DNA of 64,000 bases from Actinoplanes palleronii (GTDB taxonomy: Bacteria; Actinomycetota; Actinomycetes; Mycobacteriales; Micromonosporaceae), in the NCBI RefSeq assembly GCF_016862315.1, contig NZ_BOMS01000104.1:20120-84119 (forward strand), given 5' to 3'. Below the pieces are notes generated by a model. It was not told the origin of the DNA, did not search any database, and saw nothing but the letters and a program-made list of their open reading frames with translations. A program made the position numbers and the translations under genes. Of the stretch, positions 52,202 through 60,373 are shown piece by piece; the first letter of the stretch is position 1; each line of letters begins with the position of its first letter.

Positions 52202-53890
52202 TCAGCGATTCCAGCCGGGGGCGGTGGCGGCCAGGGCCGGTTCCGGGCGGCCGAAGTGGTAGCCCTGCAGCAGGTCGAAGCCGAGCGCGGTCAGGGTGTC
52301 CGCGGTGTGTTCGTCCTCGACGCCCTCGGCTACCAGGGTCAGGCCCAGGCCGTTCGCCATCCGGGCCACCGACTCGACGATCACCCGGTCCTGCGGGTGG
52401 TGGATCCGGGCGACGAACGAGCGGTCCAGTTTCAGCTCGTCCACCGGGAGCTGGGTGAGCAGGCCCAGCGACGTGTTGCCGGTGCCGAAGTCGTCGATCG
52501 CCACCCGTACGCCGATCTCCCGCAGTGACCGCAACCGGTCGGCGCTCTCGGCCGGGCGGGTCATCACCGCGCTCTCGGTCACCTCGACGATCAGCGACCC
52601 GGCCGGCAGGCCGGTCTCGGCGAGCAGGGCCACGATGGTCGCGACGATCCGGTCCGAGGCCAGCACCGGCGCCGCGAGGTTCACCGCCACCGGTACGGCA
52701 CAGCCGGCCCGATGCCAGGTCGCCGCCTGGCGGACGGCGTCACCCAGCACCGCCTCGGTGAGCAGATGGATCACGTCGGAGCGCTCCGCCTGGGGCAGGA
52801 AGGCGCCCGGCGGGAGCAGCCCGCGCTGCGGATGGGACCAGCGCACCAGCGCCTCCACCGAGACGGTCTCCCGGGTGTGCGCGTCGACCAGCGGCTGGTA
52901 GTGCAGGATCAGCTCCCGGTTGCCGATCGCGGTCCGCAGGTGGGTGTCCATCCCGAGGTCGGCGTGCCCGGCGGAGAGCGCGGCGTGCCAGTGCTCGACC
53001 TGGGTGCGGTCGCGCTTGGCGGCGTACATGGCGGCGTCCGCCCGGGCCACCAGGTCGTCCACGTCGGGGCGCGGCCGGCCGTCGGTGACCGCGATGCCCA
53101 TCGACGCCTCGACGGTGATCGGGACGCCGGCCACCTCGTACGGTCCCTCGATGGCCCGCAGCAGCCGGTGCCCGGCCTCGGCGAGCGGCGCGGCGGCCGG
53201 CGCCGACGGCTCGACGCCGGGCCAGGTCGTCAGGTCCGGTGCGAACACCACGAACTCGTCGCCACCCAGCCGGAACGCCTGGGCCGGCGCGCACGCGGCG
53301 GCCAGCGCCACCGAGACGGACCGCAGCAGCTCGTCGCCACCGGCGTGGCCGAGCGAGTCGTTGATCTCCTTGAACCGGTTGAGGTCGATCACCAGGGCGG
53401 CGGCCCGGTGGCACGGGGCCGGGCGTTCCAGCAGGCTGCGGCGGTTGCCCAGGCCGGTCAGGTCGTCGGTGAGCGCCATCGCCTGGTAGCGCAGGCTCAG
53501 GTGCTCGACCAGCGGGCCGACCGGGGCGACACCCACCGTGCCGTCGTCGAACATGACCACCAGCGGGATCGCCTTCAACGGGTCCGGTCGCTCCATCGCG
53601 GCGCGGGCCGCGTCACCCCAGCCGGTGCCGGCCGGGAGCACCAGGGCCGGCTGGCGGAGCAGGCTGCGCAGCGGGCGGCGGTGCAGCAGCGCGCGGCCGT
53701 ACCCGAGCCGGCCGGCCAGCACCATGTCGAGGAAGCCGCGGTCGACCAGGTAAAGGTGATCGTTCGCGGCGGTGACCACGCCGAGCAGCTCGGGGTGGCC
53801 GCGCAGGACCGACTCGACCTCGCCCATCGAGGTGTCCGGCGCGGTGAGCGGGACCGGCACGGCCAGGTCGGCGAGGATCGGGGTACGCAT
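52202..53890 (-). CDS. Diguanylate cyclase/phosphodiesterase with CBS-like N-terminus
   Basis: A 562-residue c-di-GMP enzyme. Residues 1-125 resemble a CBS-domain pair (LAVPVPLTAPDTSMGEVESV, LYLVDRGFLDMVLAG, PLVVMFDDGTVGVAPVGPL). GGDEF domain 138-305 with an intact GGDEF at 209-213 but no RxxD inhibitory site upstream (Ala201 and Gln204 instead). EAL domain 315-555 with EAL (348-350), HYQP, DDFGTG (468-473), KLD and AEGVE (Glu524) all present. Both activities look possible. There is no membrane segment. It probably tunes c-di-GMP in response to a ligand of the N-domain. Confidence 0.93.
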   Translation of the reverse strand: MRTPILADLAVPVPLTAPDTSMGEVESVLRGHPELLGVVTAANDHLYLVDRGFLDMVLAGRLGYGRALLHRRPLRSLLRQPALVLPAGTGWGDAARAAMERPDPLKAIPLVVMFDDGTVGVAPVGPLVEHLSLRYQAMALTDDLTGLGNRRSLLERPAPCHRAAALVIDLNRFKEINDSLGHAGGDELLRSVSVALAAACAPAQAFRLGGDEFVVFAPDLTTWPGVEPSAPAAAPLAEAGHRLLRAIEGPYEVAGVPITVEASMGIAVTDGRPRPDVDDLVARADAAMYAAKRDRTQVEHWHAALSAGHADLGMDTHLRTAIGNRELILHYQPLVDAHTRETVSVEALVRWSHPQRGLLPPGAFLPQAERSDVIHLLTEAVLGDAVRQAATWHRAGCAVPVAVNLAAPVLASDRIVATIVALLAETGLPAGSLIVEVTESAVMTRPAESADRLRSLREIGVRVAIDDFGTGNTSLGLLTQLPVDELKLDRSFVARIHHPQDRVIVESVARMANGLGLTLVAEGVEDEHTADTLTALGFDLLQGYHFGRPEPALAATAPGWNR

Positions 53891-54143
53891 GTGACCGCCT
53901 CCCCCGACGCTCCGGCCCAGCCCGTAACGCCGATACGGCCCCGGACCGGCGGATCACGATTATGCCCGCCTGCCCGGATCGGGGGCAGTCCCCGCGTGAA
54001 TCGTTTTCGGAACGGTTTGGTGTCCGGATCGCCGTGGTCCCGCATCGATACCCGGCCATTGGTGATCTTGGTTCGCTTTCCGGACAGCGGCCCTCGTTCC
54101 GTGGCGCGGGACCGTGGTCCGGGAATCTGTCGGACGGTCGGCC

Positions 54144-54149
54144 TAGAGT
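54144..54149 (+). promoter_or_regulatory. -10 hexamer of a probable leaderless SNF2 transcript
   Basis: TAGAGT ends seven bases before the GTG at 54157, supporting that start. The rest of the 266-base gap upstream shows nothing recognisable. Confidence 0.4.
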
Positions 54150-54156
54150 CTTCCGG

Positions 54157-57100
54157 GTGCCGAGCTCCCTGCCTGTGGTCGAACAACCAGCCGTCGAGCC
54201 GGGCGTCCGTGTCCTGCACGGGTTCGTCTCCGCCGACGGCGGGCTGAACCTGTGGGCCGAGAGCGGCACGCCGATCGCGGTCCCGGCCGGCGCGGGCCGG
54301 GCGGCGCCGTGGCATCCGTTCGCGGTGCCCGCCGCCGGTCTGCCGCTCGGCGACCGGCGCGAGCCCGCCGTGCTGACCCTGCCGTCGACCGGGGCCGGCC
54401 CGCTGCCGTCGCCGCAGGTCGGGCTGCCACCGCGGCGCGGGGTGCGGCGGGCCCGGGCCTGGCGGGTGCCGGCCGTGGGCGTGCCGTTCCTCGACGCCGA
54501 CCTGGCCGCCGAGTTCGACGGCCGGGTCTCGCCCGGGGTGCGCTGGCTGATCGAGCTGTGCGGGTTCGCCGCGAGCCTGGTCCGGCGCGGGCGGGTGCTG
54601 CCCGGCGTGCGGCTGGACGGTCCGCGCCCGGTGGCGTATTGGCGGCCGGTGCTGATCGGCGCGGACGCGGCCCGGCACGCCACCCTGCTCGAGCGGATGC
54701 CGCCGGCCTGCCGCGCCGAGACCCCCGGCCCGGGCACCAGCCTGTCCACCGCGCCCGTCCCGGCGGTCACCGGCGCGTTGCCACCGGAGGACCTGCTGGC
54801 CGTGGCGCTGGGCCGGCTCGTCGACGGCCTGGTGCGCACCCGGCTGGTCGAGGCCGGGGTGACCCCGGCCGCCGACGGCTGGCTCGGCGCGCTGACCGGT
54901 GAGCCCGAGTTCGACGCGCCGGCCGGGCGGCTCGACGAGCTGATCGGGGCGCTGGACGCCTGGTTCGCGCAGGCCGCCCGGGGTTCCGAGGTCCGGCTCT
55001 GCTTCCGGCTCAGCGACCCGCGGGAGCACGAGCCGGTGCTGCCCGGCGACGTGCAGCTGCCCGAGGGCGCCTGGCGGCTGGAGTTCCTGCTGCAGGCCGC
55101 GGACGAGCCGAGCGTGCTGGTCCCGGCCGCCGACGTGTGGCGCGACCGGTTCGCCCCGCTGCGCCGGTGGACGTCGTTCCCGCAGGAGCGGCTGCTCGCC
55201 GGGCTGGGCCGGGCCACGCGGCTCTACCCGGCGCTCGGTGACGCGCTGCGCGAGGCGCACCCGGCCGAGATGCTGCTGGACACCGAGGGCGCGCACGGCT
55301 TCCTCAGTCACGCCGCGCTGCTCGAGGAGGCGGGGTACGGCGTCCTGCTCCCGGCCTGGTGGCGGCGCCGGTCCGGGCTGGGGCTGTCGCTGCACGTGCG
55401 CTCACCGGAGCCGATCGCGCCGGTGCTGAAGGACCGCACCACCGGGCTGCGCGACATCGTCGACTACCGGTGGGGGCTGGCGCTCGGCGGCCGGACGCTC
55501 ACCGAGGACGACCTGGCCGACCTGTCCCGGGCCAAGGTGCCGCTGGTCAAGCTGCGCGGCCGCTGGGTCTTTCTCGACCCGGAGCGCCTCGCCGCCGGGC
55601 TGGCGTTCCTGGCCCGGGGCGGCGGCACCATGACGGCTGGCGACGCGCTGCGGGTGACCCGGCTGCTGCCGCCCGAGGAGCTGCCGCTGCCGGTCACCGA
55701 CGCGCGCGGCGAGGGCTGGCTGGCCGACCTGCTGCGCGGGGAGCTGGACGAGCGGCTGGAGCTGCTCGCGCCGCCCGCGGGGTTGACGGCGGTGCTCAGG
55801 CCGTACCAAATAAGGGGTTTCTCCTGGCTGGCCTTCATGGATTCGCTCGGGCTGGGCGCGTGCCTGGCCGACGACATGGGGCTGGGCAAGACGATTCAGC
55901 TGCTCACCCTGCTGCTGCACCGGCGGGACGGTCCGGCGCTGCTGATCTGCCCGCTGTCGGTGCTGGGCAATTGGCAGCGGGAGGCCGAGCGGTTCGCGCC
56001 GGAGCTGCGGGTGCGGGTGCTGCACGGCGCCGACCGGACCCTGGACGTCACCGGCACCGACCTCGTGCTGACGACGTATGCCACGGCGGTGCTCGACGCC
56101 GACGCGCTGGCCGGGATCGACTGGGACCGGGTGGTGCTCGACGAGGCGCAGCACATCAAGAACAGCGCGGGGGCGGCGTCCCGGGCGGTGCGGCACTTCC
56201 CGGCCCGCAACCGGATCGCGCTGACCGGCACCCCGGTGGAGAACCGGCTGGCCGAGCTCTGGTCGATCCTGGACTTCGTCAATCCGGGCGGGCTGGCCTC
56301 GGCGCACACGTTCCGGGCCCGGTTCGCCGTGCCGATCGAACGGTACGAGGACGAGGAGGCGGCCGCCCGGCTGCGGCAGGCGACCCGGCCGTTCCTGCTG
56401 CGGCGCACCAAGGCCGACCCCGGCATCGCCGGTGACCTGCCGTCGAAACGGCACGTCCGGCACCTGTGCGGGATGACCACCGAGCAGGTCAGCCTCTATC
56501 GCGCCGTGCTCGACGAGCTGCTGGACCGGCTCGGCGAGCCGGGGGAGACCCGCCGCAAGGGCCTGGTGCTGGCCGCGATGACCAAGCTGAAACAGGTCTG
56601 CGTGCACCCGGCGCTGCTGCTCAAGGACGGTTCGCCGCTGCCCGGCCGGTCCGGAAAGGTCGACCGGCTCGAGGAAATTGTGGACCGGGCTCTGGGCGGT
56701 GGGGAGAGCGCGCTGGTGTTCACCCAGTTCGCCAAGTTCGGCGGGATGCTCGCGCCGCACCTGGCCGCGCGCTTCGGGGTGGACGTGCCGTTCCTGCACG
56801 GCGGCACCGCGCGCGGCGCCCGGGACGCGATGGTCGAGAAGTTCCAGCAGGCGCAGCGGCCGGGGGTGTTCGTGCTGTCGCTGAAGGCCGGCGGCACCGG
56901 GCTCAACCTGACCGCCGCCAACCACGTGGTGCACGTCGACCGCTGGTGGAACCCGGCCACCGAGGCCCAGGCCAGCGACCGCGCGTTCCGGATCGGGCAA
57001 CGCCGCGACGTGCACGTGCACACCCTGGTCTGTCTCGGCACCCTGGAGGAGCGCATCGACCAGCTGCTGTCCGACAAGGGCGTGCTGGCCGAGCGGGTGG

Positions 57101-57189
57101 TCGGCTCCGGCGAGGGCTGGCTGACCGCGCTGTCCACCAGCGAGTTGCGTGACCTGTTCGCACTGGCACCGGAGGCGATCGTTGACTGA
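54157..57189 (+). CDS. SNF2-family DEAD/DEAH helicase-like ATPase
   Basis: A 1010-residue DNA-dependent ATPase. The N-terminal 480 residues are the SNF2_assoc region of bacterial HepA-like proteins. The motor has motif I DDMGLGKTIQLL, motif II VVLDEAQHIKN, motif III LTGTPVENRLAELWS, and C-lobe motifs V/VI in GGTGLNLTAANHVVHVDRWW and QASDRAFRIGQ. It should translocate on double-stranded DNA, remodelling bound protein. GTG at 54157 follows TAGAGT by seven bases; earlier in-frame codons encode no conserved sequence. It overlaps the SWIM protein gene by 8 nt, and the pair probably works as a complex. Confidence 0.93.
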   Translation: MPSSLPVVEQPAVEPGVRVLHGFVSADGGLNLWAESGTPIAVPAGAGRAAPWHPFAVPAAGLPLGDRREPAVLTLPSTGAGPLPSPQVGLPPRRGVRRARAWRVPAVGVPFLDADLAAEFDGRVSPGVRWLIELCGFAASLVRRGRVLPGVRLDGPRPVAYWRPVLIGADAARHATLLERMPPACRAETPGPGTSLSTAPVPAVTGALPPEDLLAVALGRLVDGLVRTRLVEAGVTPAADGWLGALTGEPEFDAPAGRLDELIGALDAWFAQAARGSEVRLCFRLSDPREHEPVLPGDVQLPEGAWRLEFLLQAADEPSVLVPAADVWRDRFAPLRRWTSFPQERLLAGLGRATRLYPALGDALREAHPAEMLLDTEGAHGFLSHAALLEEAGYGVLLPAWWRRRSGLGLSLHVRSPEPIAPVLKDRTTGLRDIVDYRWGLALGGRTLTEDDLADLSRAKVPLVKLRGRWVFLDPERLAAGLAFLARGGGTMTAGDALRVTRLLPPEELPLPVTDARGEGWLADLLRGELDERLELLAPPAGLTAVLRPYQIRGFSWLAFMDSLGLGACLADDMGLGKTIQLLTLLLHRRDGPALLICPLSVLGNWQREAERFAPELRVRVLHGADRTLDVTGTDLVLTTYATAVLDADALAGIDWDRVVLDEAQHIKNSAGAASRAVRHFPARNRIALTGTPVENRLAELWSILDFVNPGGLASAHTFRARFAVPIERYEDEEAAARLRQATRPFLLRRTKADPGIAGDLPSKRHVRHLCGMTTEQVSLYRAVLDELLDRLGEPGETRRKGLVLAAMTKLKQVCVHPALLLKDGSPLPGRSGKVDRLEEIVDRALGGGESALVFTQFAKFGGMLAPHLAARFGVDVPFLHGGTARGARDAMVEKFQQAQRPGVFVLSLKAGGTGLNLTAANHVVHVDRWWNPATEAQASDRAFRIGQRRDVHVHTLVCLGTLEERIDQLLSDKGVLAERVVGSGEGWLTALSTSELRDLFALAPEAIVD

Positions 57190-57964
57190 GCCACGCACCG
57201 ACTTCGCGCCCGCTTTCCTGGGCATGTTCGAGTCCCTGCGGATGGGGCCGACGTTCGCGCGCGGCCGCCGCGACGAGCGGGCCGGGCACGTCCGCAGCCT
57301 GACCGTCTCCAGCAGCCTGGCGGTCGCCATGGTCCGCGGCCCGGAGGACCCGGCCGCGTTCCGCTCCCGGATCGCGGTCCGGGCGTTCGGCGCGGCCGGC
57401 TGGGCCCGGGTGGAGGCCGCCCTGGTCAAGGAGGCCCGGTTCGTCGCCGGGCTGCTCGACGGCCGGATGCCGGGCGGGATCGAGGCGGTCTTCACCGCGG
57501 CCGACCTGACCCTGCTGCCGCTCTCGCTCGACGAGGTGGCGATGGACTGCTCGTGTGAGCGCTGGCCGATGCCGTGCGCGCATCTGGCCGCGACCTGTTA
57601 CGCGCTGGCCCGGCTGTTCCAGGAGGACCCGTTCGAGGTGTTCGCCTGGCGCGGGCGGCACCGCGACGAGCTGCTGATGCGGCTGCGGCGGCTGCGGGAG
57701 TCGGCCGCGGTCGAGGGTCTCGTGGAAAAACCTCCGGTAAAGGAGGAAACCCCTCTTGTCGATCCGGCCGACCTGGACGGATTCTGGGGCCGCGAGCTCG
57801 ATCTCGGCGAGACGCCCGAGGAGACCTTCAGCGGGCGCTCCGACGCGCTGCTCGATCAGCTCGACCCGCCTGACCTCACCCACCACGGGCGTCCCGTAAA
57901 CGAGGTTCTTCGCCCGGCATTCCGCGCCCTTTCGGACCCCGCGGGGGTCGGCCGAACGGATTAG
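57182..57964 (+). CDS. SWIM zinc-finger protein, partner of SNF2 ATPase
   Basis: A 260-residue protein. The SWIM motif is MDCSCERWPMPCAHLAA (CxCx6CxH, about residues 121-137), which binds zinc and nucleic acid. The N-terminus (FARGRRDERAGHVRSLTVSS) is typical of bacterial SWIM partners of SNF2 enzymes. TTG at 57182 is chosen because GGAGG lies six bases upstream and the codon overlaps the SNF2 gene end. A short variable region (EKPPVKEETPLVDPADLDGF) precedes the C-terminus. It probably targets the ATPase to DNA. Confidence 0.88.
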   Translation: MTEPRTDFAPAFLGMFESLRMGPTFARGRRDERAGHVRSLTVSSSLAVAMVRGPEDPAAFRSRIAVRAFGAAGWARVEAALVKEARFVAGLLDGRMPGGIEAVFTAADLTLLPLSLDEVAMDCSCERWPMPCAHLAATCYALARLFQEDPFEVFAWRGRHRDELLMRLRRLRESAAVEGLVEKPPVKEETPLVDPADLDGFWGRELDLGETPEETFSGRSDALLDQLDPPDLTHHGRPVNEVLRPAFRALSDPAGVGRTD

Positions 57965-57970
57965 TTAGCC

Positions 57971-58038
57971 GGAAACGCTGAAACGCCTCGGACAGCCGTG
58001 ATGCGCTAAGGACGCAAAGCCGTTATGTCCGAAATAAG
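57971..58038 (+). promoter_or_regulatory. Candidate c-di-GMP-I (GEMM-I)-like riboswitch
   Basis: The leader of the secreted protein gene contains GGACGCAAAGCC at 58010-58021, the conserved core of GEMM-I RNAs, enclosed by a CGGACA / TGTCCG helix (57989-57994 and 58026-58031). An AAGG that may be the ribosome site follows at 58036. The 5' half lacks a clear GNRA-capped hairpin, so it could be a divergent or partial element. Confidence 0.45.
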
Positions 58039-58047
58039 GTGTGTGAG

Positions 58048-58653
58048 ATGAACAAGGCACAGCGTTTCTTCGCGCTCGCCGGCATGGGTATCGCTGCCGG
58101 CGCGATGATCGGCATGGGCCCGGCACAAGCTGCCCCGTCCACGACCACGTCGGCGTCCGGCGGTGGAAAGACCACCCAGGCGTCGGACTGGGATGACAAC
58201 TACGTGGTCGGTTACTACCGCACCGAATGGTCGTGCGAGCGGGCCGGCTGGACCGGTCAGCGCAACGGCGCCTGGGACGGCTACGACTGCGACCCGACCC
58301 GTTACAGCGGGCGCGGCTGGGTGTTCCAGCTGGTCGTGGACGAGGACTCCTGGGAGTGGGACAACTGGGACGGCCCGTGGCCGGGGGACTGGCCGTACCG
58401 GCCGGACTACGCGGGCACGTCGTTCCACGTGCGTGGGATGCACGGCCACGTGAAGGGCCATGGCCAGCACGGGCACGGCCCGAAGGACTGGCACGGCCCG
58501 AAGGACTGGGACGGCCCGAAGGGCGGCCCGAAGGGTCCGAAGGACTGGGACGGTCCGAAGGGCGGCCCCAAGGGTCCGAAGGACTGGAAGGACGGACCCA
58601 AGGACGGTCCGGACAAGCACGACGGTGACATGAAGGGCTGGCCGAAGCCGTAA
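58048..58653 (+). CDS. Secreted repeat protein with GPKDW repeats
   Basis: A 201-residue exported protein. A signal peptide (NKAQRFFALAGMGIAAGAMI, ending MGPAQA) precedes a Trp/Tyr/Asp-rich domain with two Cys (TEWSCERAGW, GYDCDP). The tail is a hydrophilic repeat built from DGPK, GGPKGPKDW and HGPKDW units (about residues 145-200). No enzyme motif is seen; a surface matrix or wall-associated role is plausible. The ATG at 58048 is preferred to a GTG three codons earlier. The leader looks like a c-di-GMP riboswitch, and a terminator follows the stop. Confidence 0.75.
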   Translation: MNKAQRFFALAGMGIAAGAMIGMGPAQAAPSTTTSASGGGKTTQASDWDDNYVVGYYRTEWSCERAGWTGQRNGAWDGYDCDPTRYSGRGWVFQLVVDEDSWEWDNWDGPWPGDWPYRPDYAGTSFHVRGMHGHVKGHGQHGHGPKDWHGPKDWDGPKGGPKGPKDWDGPKGGPKGPKDWKDGPKDGPDKHDGDMKGWPKP

Positions 58654-58674
58654 TCGGGGCTTCTGTCGATGGGA

Positions 58675-58708
58675 CCGCGGGCCACACACGTGGCCCGCGG
58701 CCTTTTTT
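58675..58708 (+). terminator. Intrinsic terminator after the secreted repeat protein
   Basis: A perfect 11-bp stem (CCGCGGGCCAC at 58675-58685 and GTGGCCCGCGG at 58690-58700) with an ACAC loop is followed by CCTTTTTT. It abuts the convergent SDR stop codon. Confidence 0.88.
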
Positions 58709-60117
58709 CACCAGTCGACGGGCACGTAGTCCTTGAGGAAGCAGCCGTAGACGTCCTCACCCTGCTCGCCGCGCACGATCGGGTCGTACACCCGGGCCGC
58801 GCCGTCGACCAGGTCCAGCGGGGCGTGGAAGCCCTCCTCGTGCAGCCGCATCTTCGTCGGATGCGGGCGCTCGTCGGTGATCCATCCGGTGTCGACGCTG
58901 GTCATCAGGATGCCGTCGGCGAACATGTCGACCGCGCTGGTGCGGGTCAGCATGTTCAGCGCGGCCTTCGCCATGTTGGTGTGCGGGTGGCCGGCGCCCT
59001 TGTAGCCGCGCTTGAAGATGCCCTCCATGGCGGAGACGTTCACGATGTACCGCCGGGGGAACGGCGACGCCGTCATGGCCGGCCGCAGGCGGCTGACCAG
59101 GATGAACGGTGCCGTCACGTTGCACAGCTGCACCTCGAGCAACTCGAGCGGGTCGACCTCGTGGACCCGGTCGCTCCAGCTGTTCGTCGGCGTGACGTCC
59201 GGCACCAGGCCGCCGGCGTCGATCTCGACCGAGCGCGCGGTCAGTGCCATCTCGGTGATCTGCTGCGGGGTGAGCTGGCTGACGCCGCTGGTCAGAGCGG
59301 CCGCCGGCGACGTGCCGACGGTGCCGAAGAACTCCAGCTCGGGCAGCGGCCCGGACGGCAGCGGCTGGGACTCGGCGGCGGCGATCGCGGCGTAGGAGCC
59401 GGCTGTCCGTCGTACCGTCTGTGCCGCGTTGTTGACCAGGATGTCCAGCGGGCCGTGCGCCGCGACCGAATCGGCCAGCCCGACCACCTGCGCCGGGTCG
59501 CGCAGGTCGATCCCGACCACCCGCAGCCGGTGCAGCCAGTCCGCGCTGTCCGGCATCGCGGTGAACCGCCGCACCGCGTCGTGCGGGAACCGCGTCGTGA
59601 TGGTCAGATCCGCGCCGTCGCGCAGCAGCCGCAGCGCGATGTACATGCCGATCTTCGCCCGGCCGCCGGTGAGCAGCGCCCGCCGCCCGGTCAGGTCGGT
59701 GCGCGCGTCCCGGCGCTCGTGGTTCAGCTTCGCGCAGTCCGGGCAGAGCTGGTGATAGAACGCGTCCACCACGGTGTAGCGCTGCTTGCACACGTAACAG
59801 CCGCGCGCCTGCTTCAGCACCCCGGCGGTCGCCCCGACGGTCGCGCTGGTCAGCGGGATCCCGGCGGTCTCGTCGTCGATCCGTCCCGGCGCGCCGGTCG
59901 CGGTCGCCGCGGTCACCGCCTTGTCGTTGGCGAGCACCGCCTGCCGCCGCTCCTTGCGCCGCTGGATCTTGGTGCTCTTGAACAGGCCCGCGGTCGCGCG
60001 CCGTAACCGCACCGCGTCCGGGTGCTCCGGCGGCAGAGCCTCCGCCTCGGCCAGCACGGCGAGACAGACCGCCATGCGGTCCGGTTCCACGCCCACGGTC
60101 GGGTCACTGCCGGTCAT
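58708..60117 (-). CDS. Atypical short-chain dehydrogenase with N-terminal Cys-knuckle domain
   Basis: A 469-residue protein. Residues 1-140 hold an N-terminal domain with a CYVCKQRYTVVDAFYHQLCP pattern (two CxxC-like pairs), which probably binds zinc. The SDR domain starts with LTGRRALLTGGRAKIGMYIA (the cofactor loop) and has DILVNNAAQ and IVNVSAMEG. At the expected YxxxK site the sequence is TNMAK, so the catalytic Tyr appears replaced by Thr. The usual SDR length is about 250 residues; the size and missing Tyr suggest a distinct subfamily. The ATG has GGGAGAAG upstream. Function is unknown. Confidence 0.8.
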   Translation of the reverse strand: MTGSDPTVGVEPDRMAVCLAVLAEAEALPPEHPDAVRLRRATAGLFKSTKIQRRKERRQAVLANDKAVTAATATGAPGRIDDETAGIPLTSATVGATAGVLKQARGCYVCKQRYTVVDAFYHQLCPDCAKLNHERRDARTDLTGRRALLTGGRAKIGMYIALRLLRDGADLTITTRFPHDAVRRFTAMPDSADWLHRLRVVGIDLRDPAQVVGLADSVAAHGPLDILVNNAAQTVRRTAGSYAAIAAAESQPLPSGPLPELEFFGTVGTSPAAALTSGVSQLTPQQITEMALTARSVEIDAGGLVPDVTPTNSWSDRVHEVDPLELLEVQLCNVTAPFILVSRLRPAMTASPFPRRYIVNVSAMEGIFKRGYKGAGHPHTNMAKAALNMLTRTSAVDMFADGILMTSVDTGWITDERPHPTKMRLHEEGFHAPLDLVDGAARVYDPIVRGEQGEDVYGCFLKDYVPVDW

Positions 60118-60329
60118 CCGTTACTTCTCCCTCGTCGGCGCAGTTGCCGCCAGGCACTGTATTACGCTGCGCCCCTATCGGCCGCCGCGCGCGTCCCGCA
60201 AAGGATCCCGGTCACCGTCCGCTCTTCTCTCCCGGTCCTTTTCCGGTACGCCCATGGTGGCCCCGGCCACCAGGAGAACGCACCTACCCGCGGGAACGTC
60301 ACGAGGTCCGCTGCACCGGCCGGGAAAGG

Positions 60330-60362
60330 CGATGCGCGCCCAGGGGTGCTGGGCGCGCATCG
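60330..60362 (-). terminator. Terminator of the large repeat-protein gene
   Basis: A perfect 14-bp stem (60330-60343 and 60349-60362, CGATGCGCGCCCAG and its complement) with a five-base loop lies 11 nt past the stop of the minus-strand gene and is followed on that strand by CCTTTCC. The remaining 210 bases up to the SDR gene show nothing recognisable. Confidence 0.8.
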
Positions 60363-60373
60363 GGGTTCGTGGT

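Noticed and set aside
52146..52202. Terminator after the DUF5990 gene
   Set aside because: The only inverted repeat (CTGA/TCAG with an interrupted GATCG/CGATC extension) is too short and broken to call.
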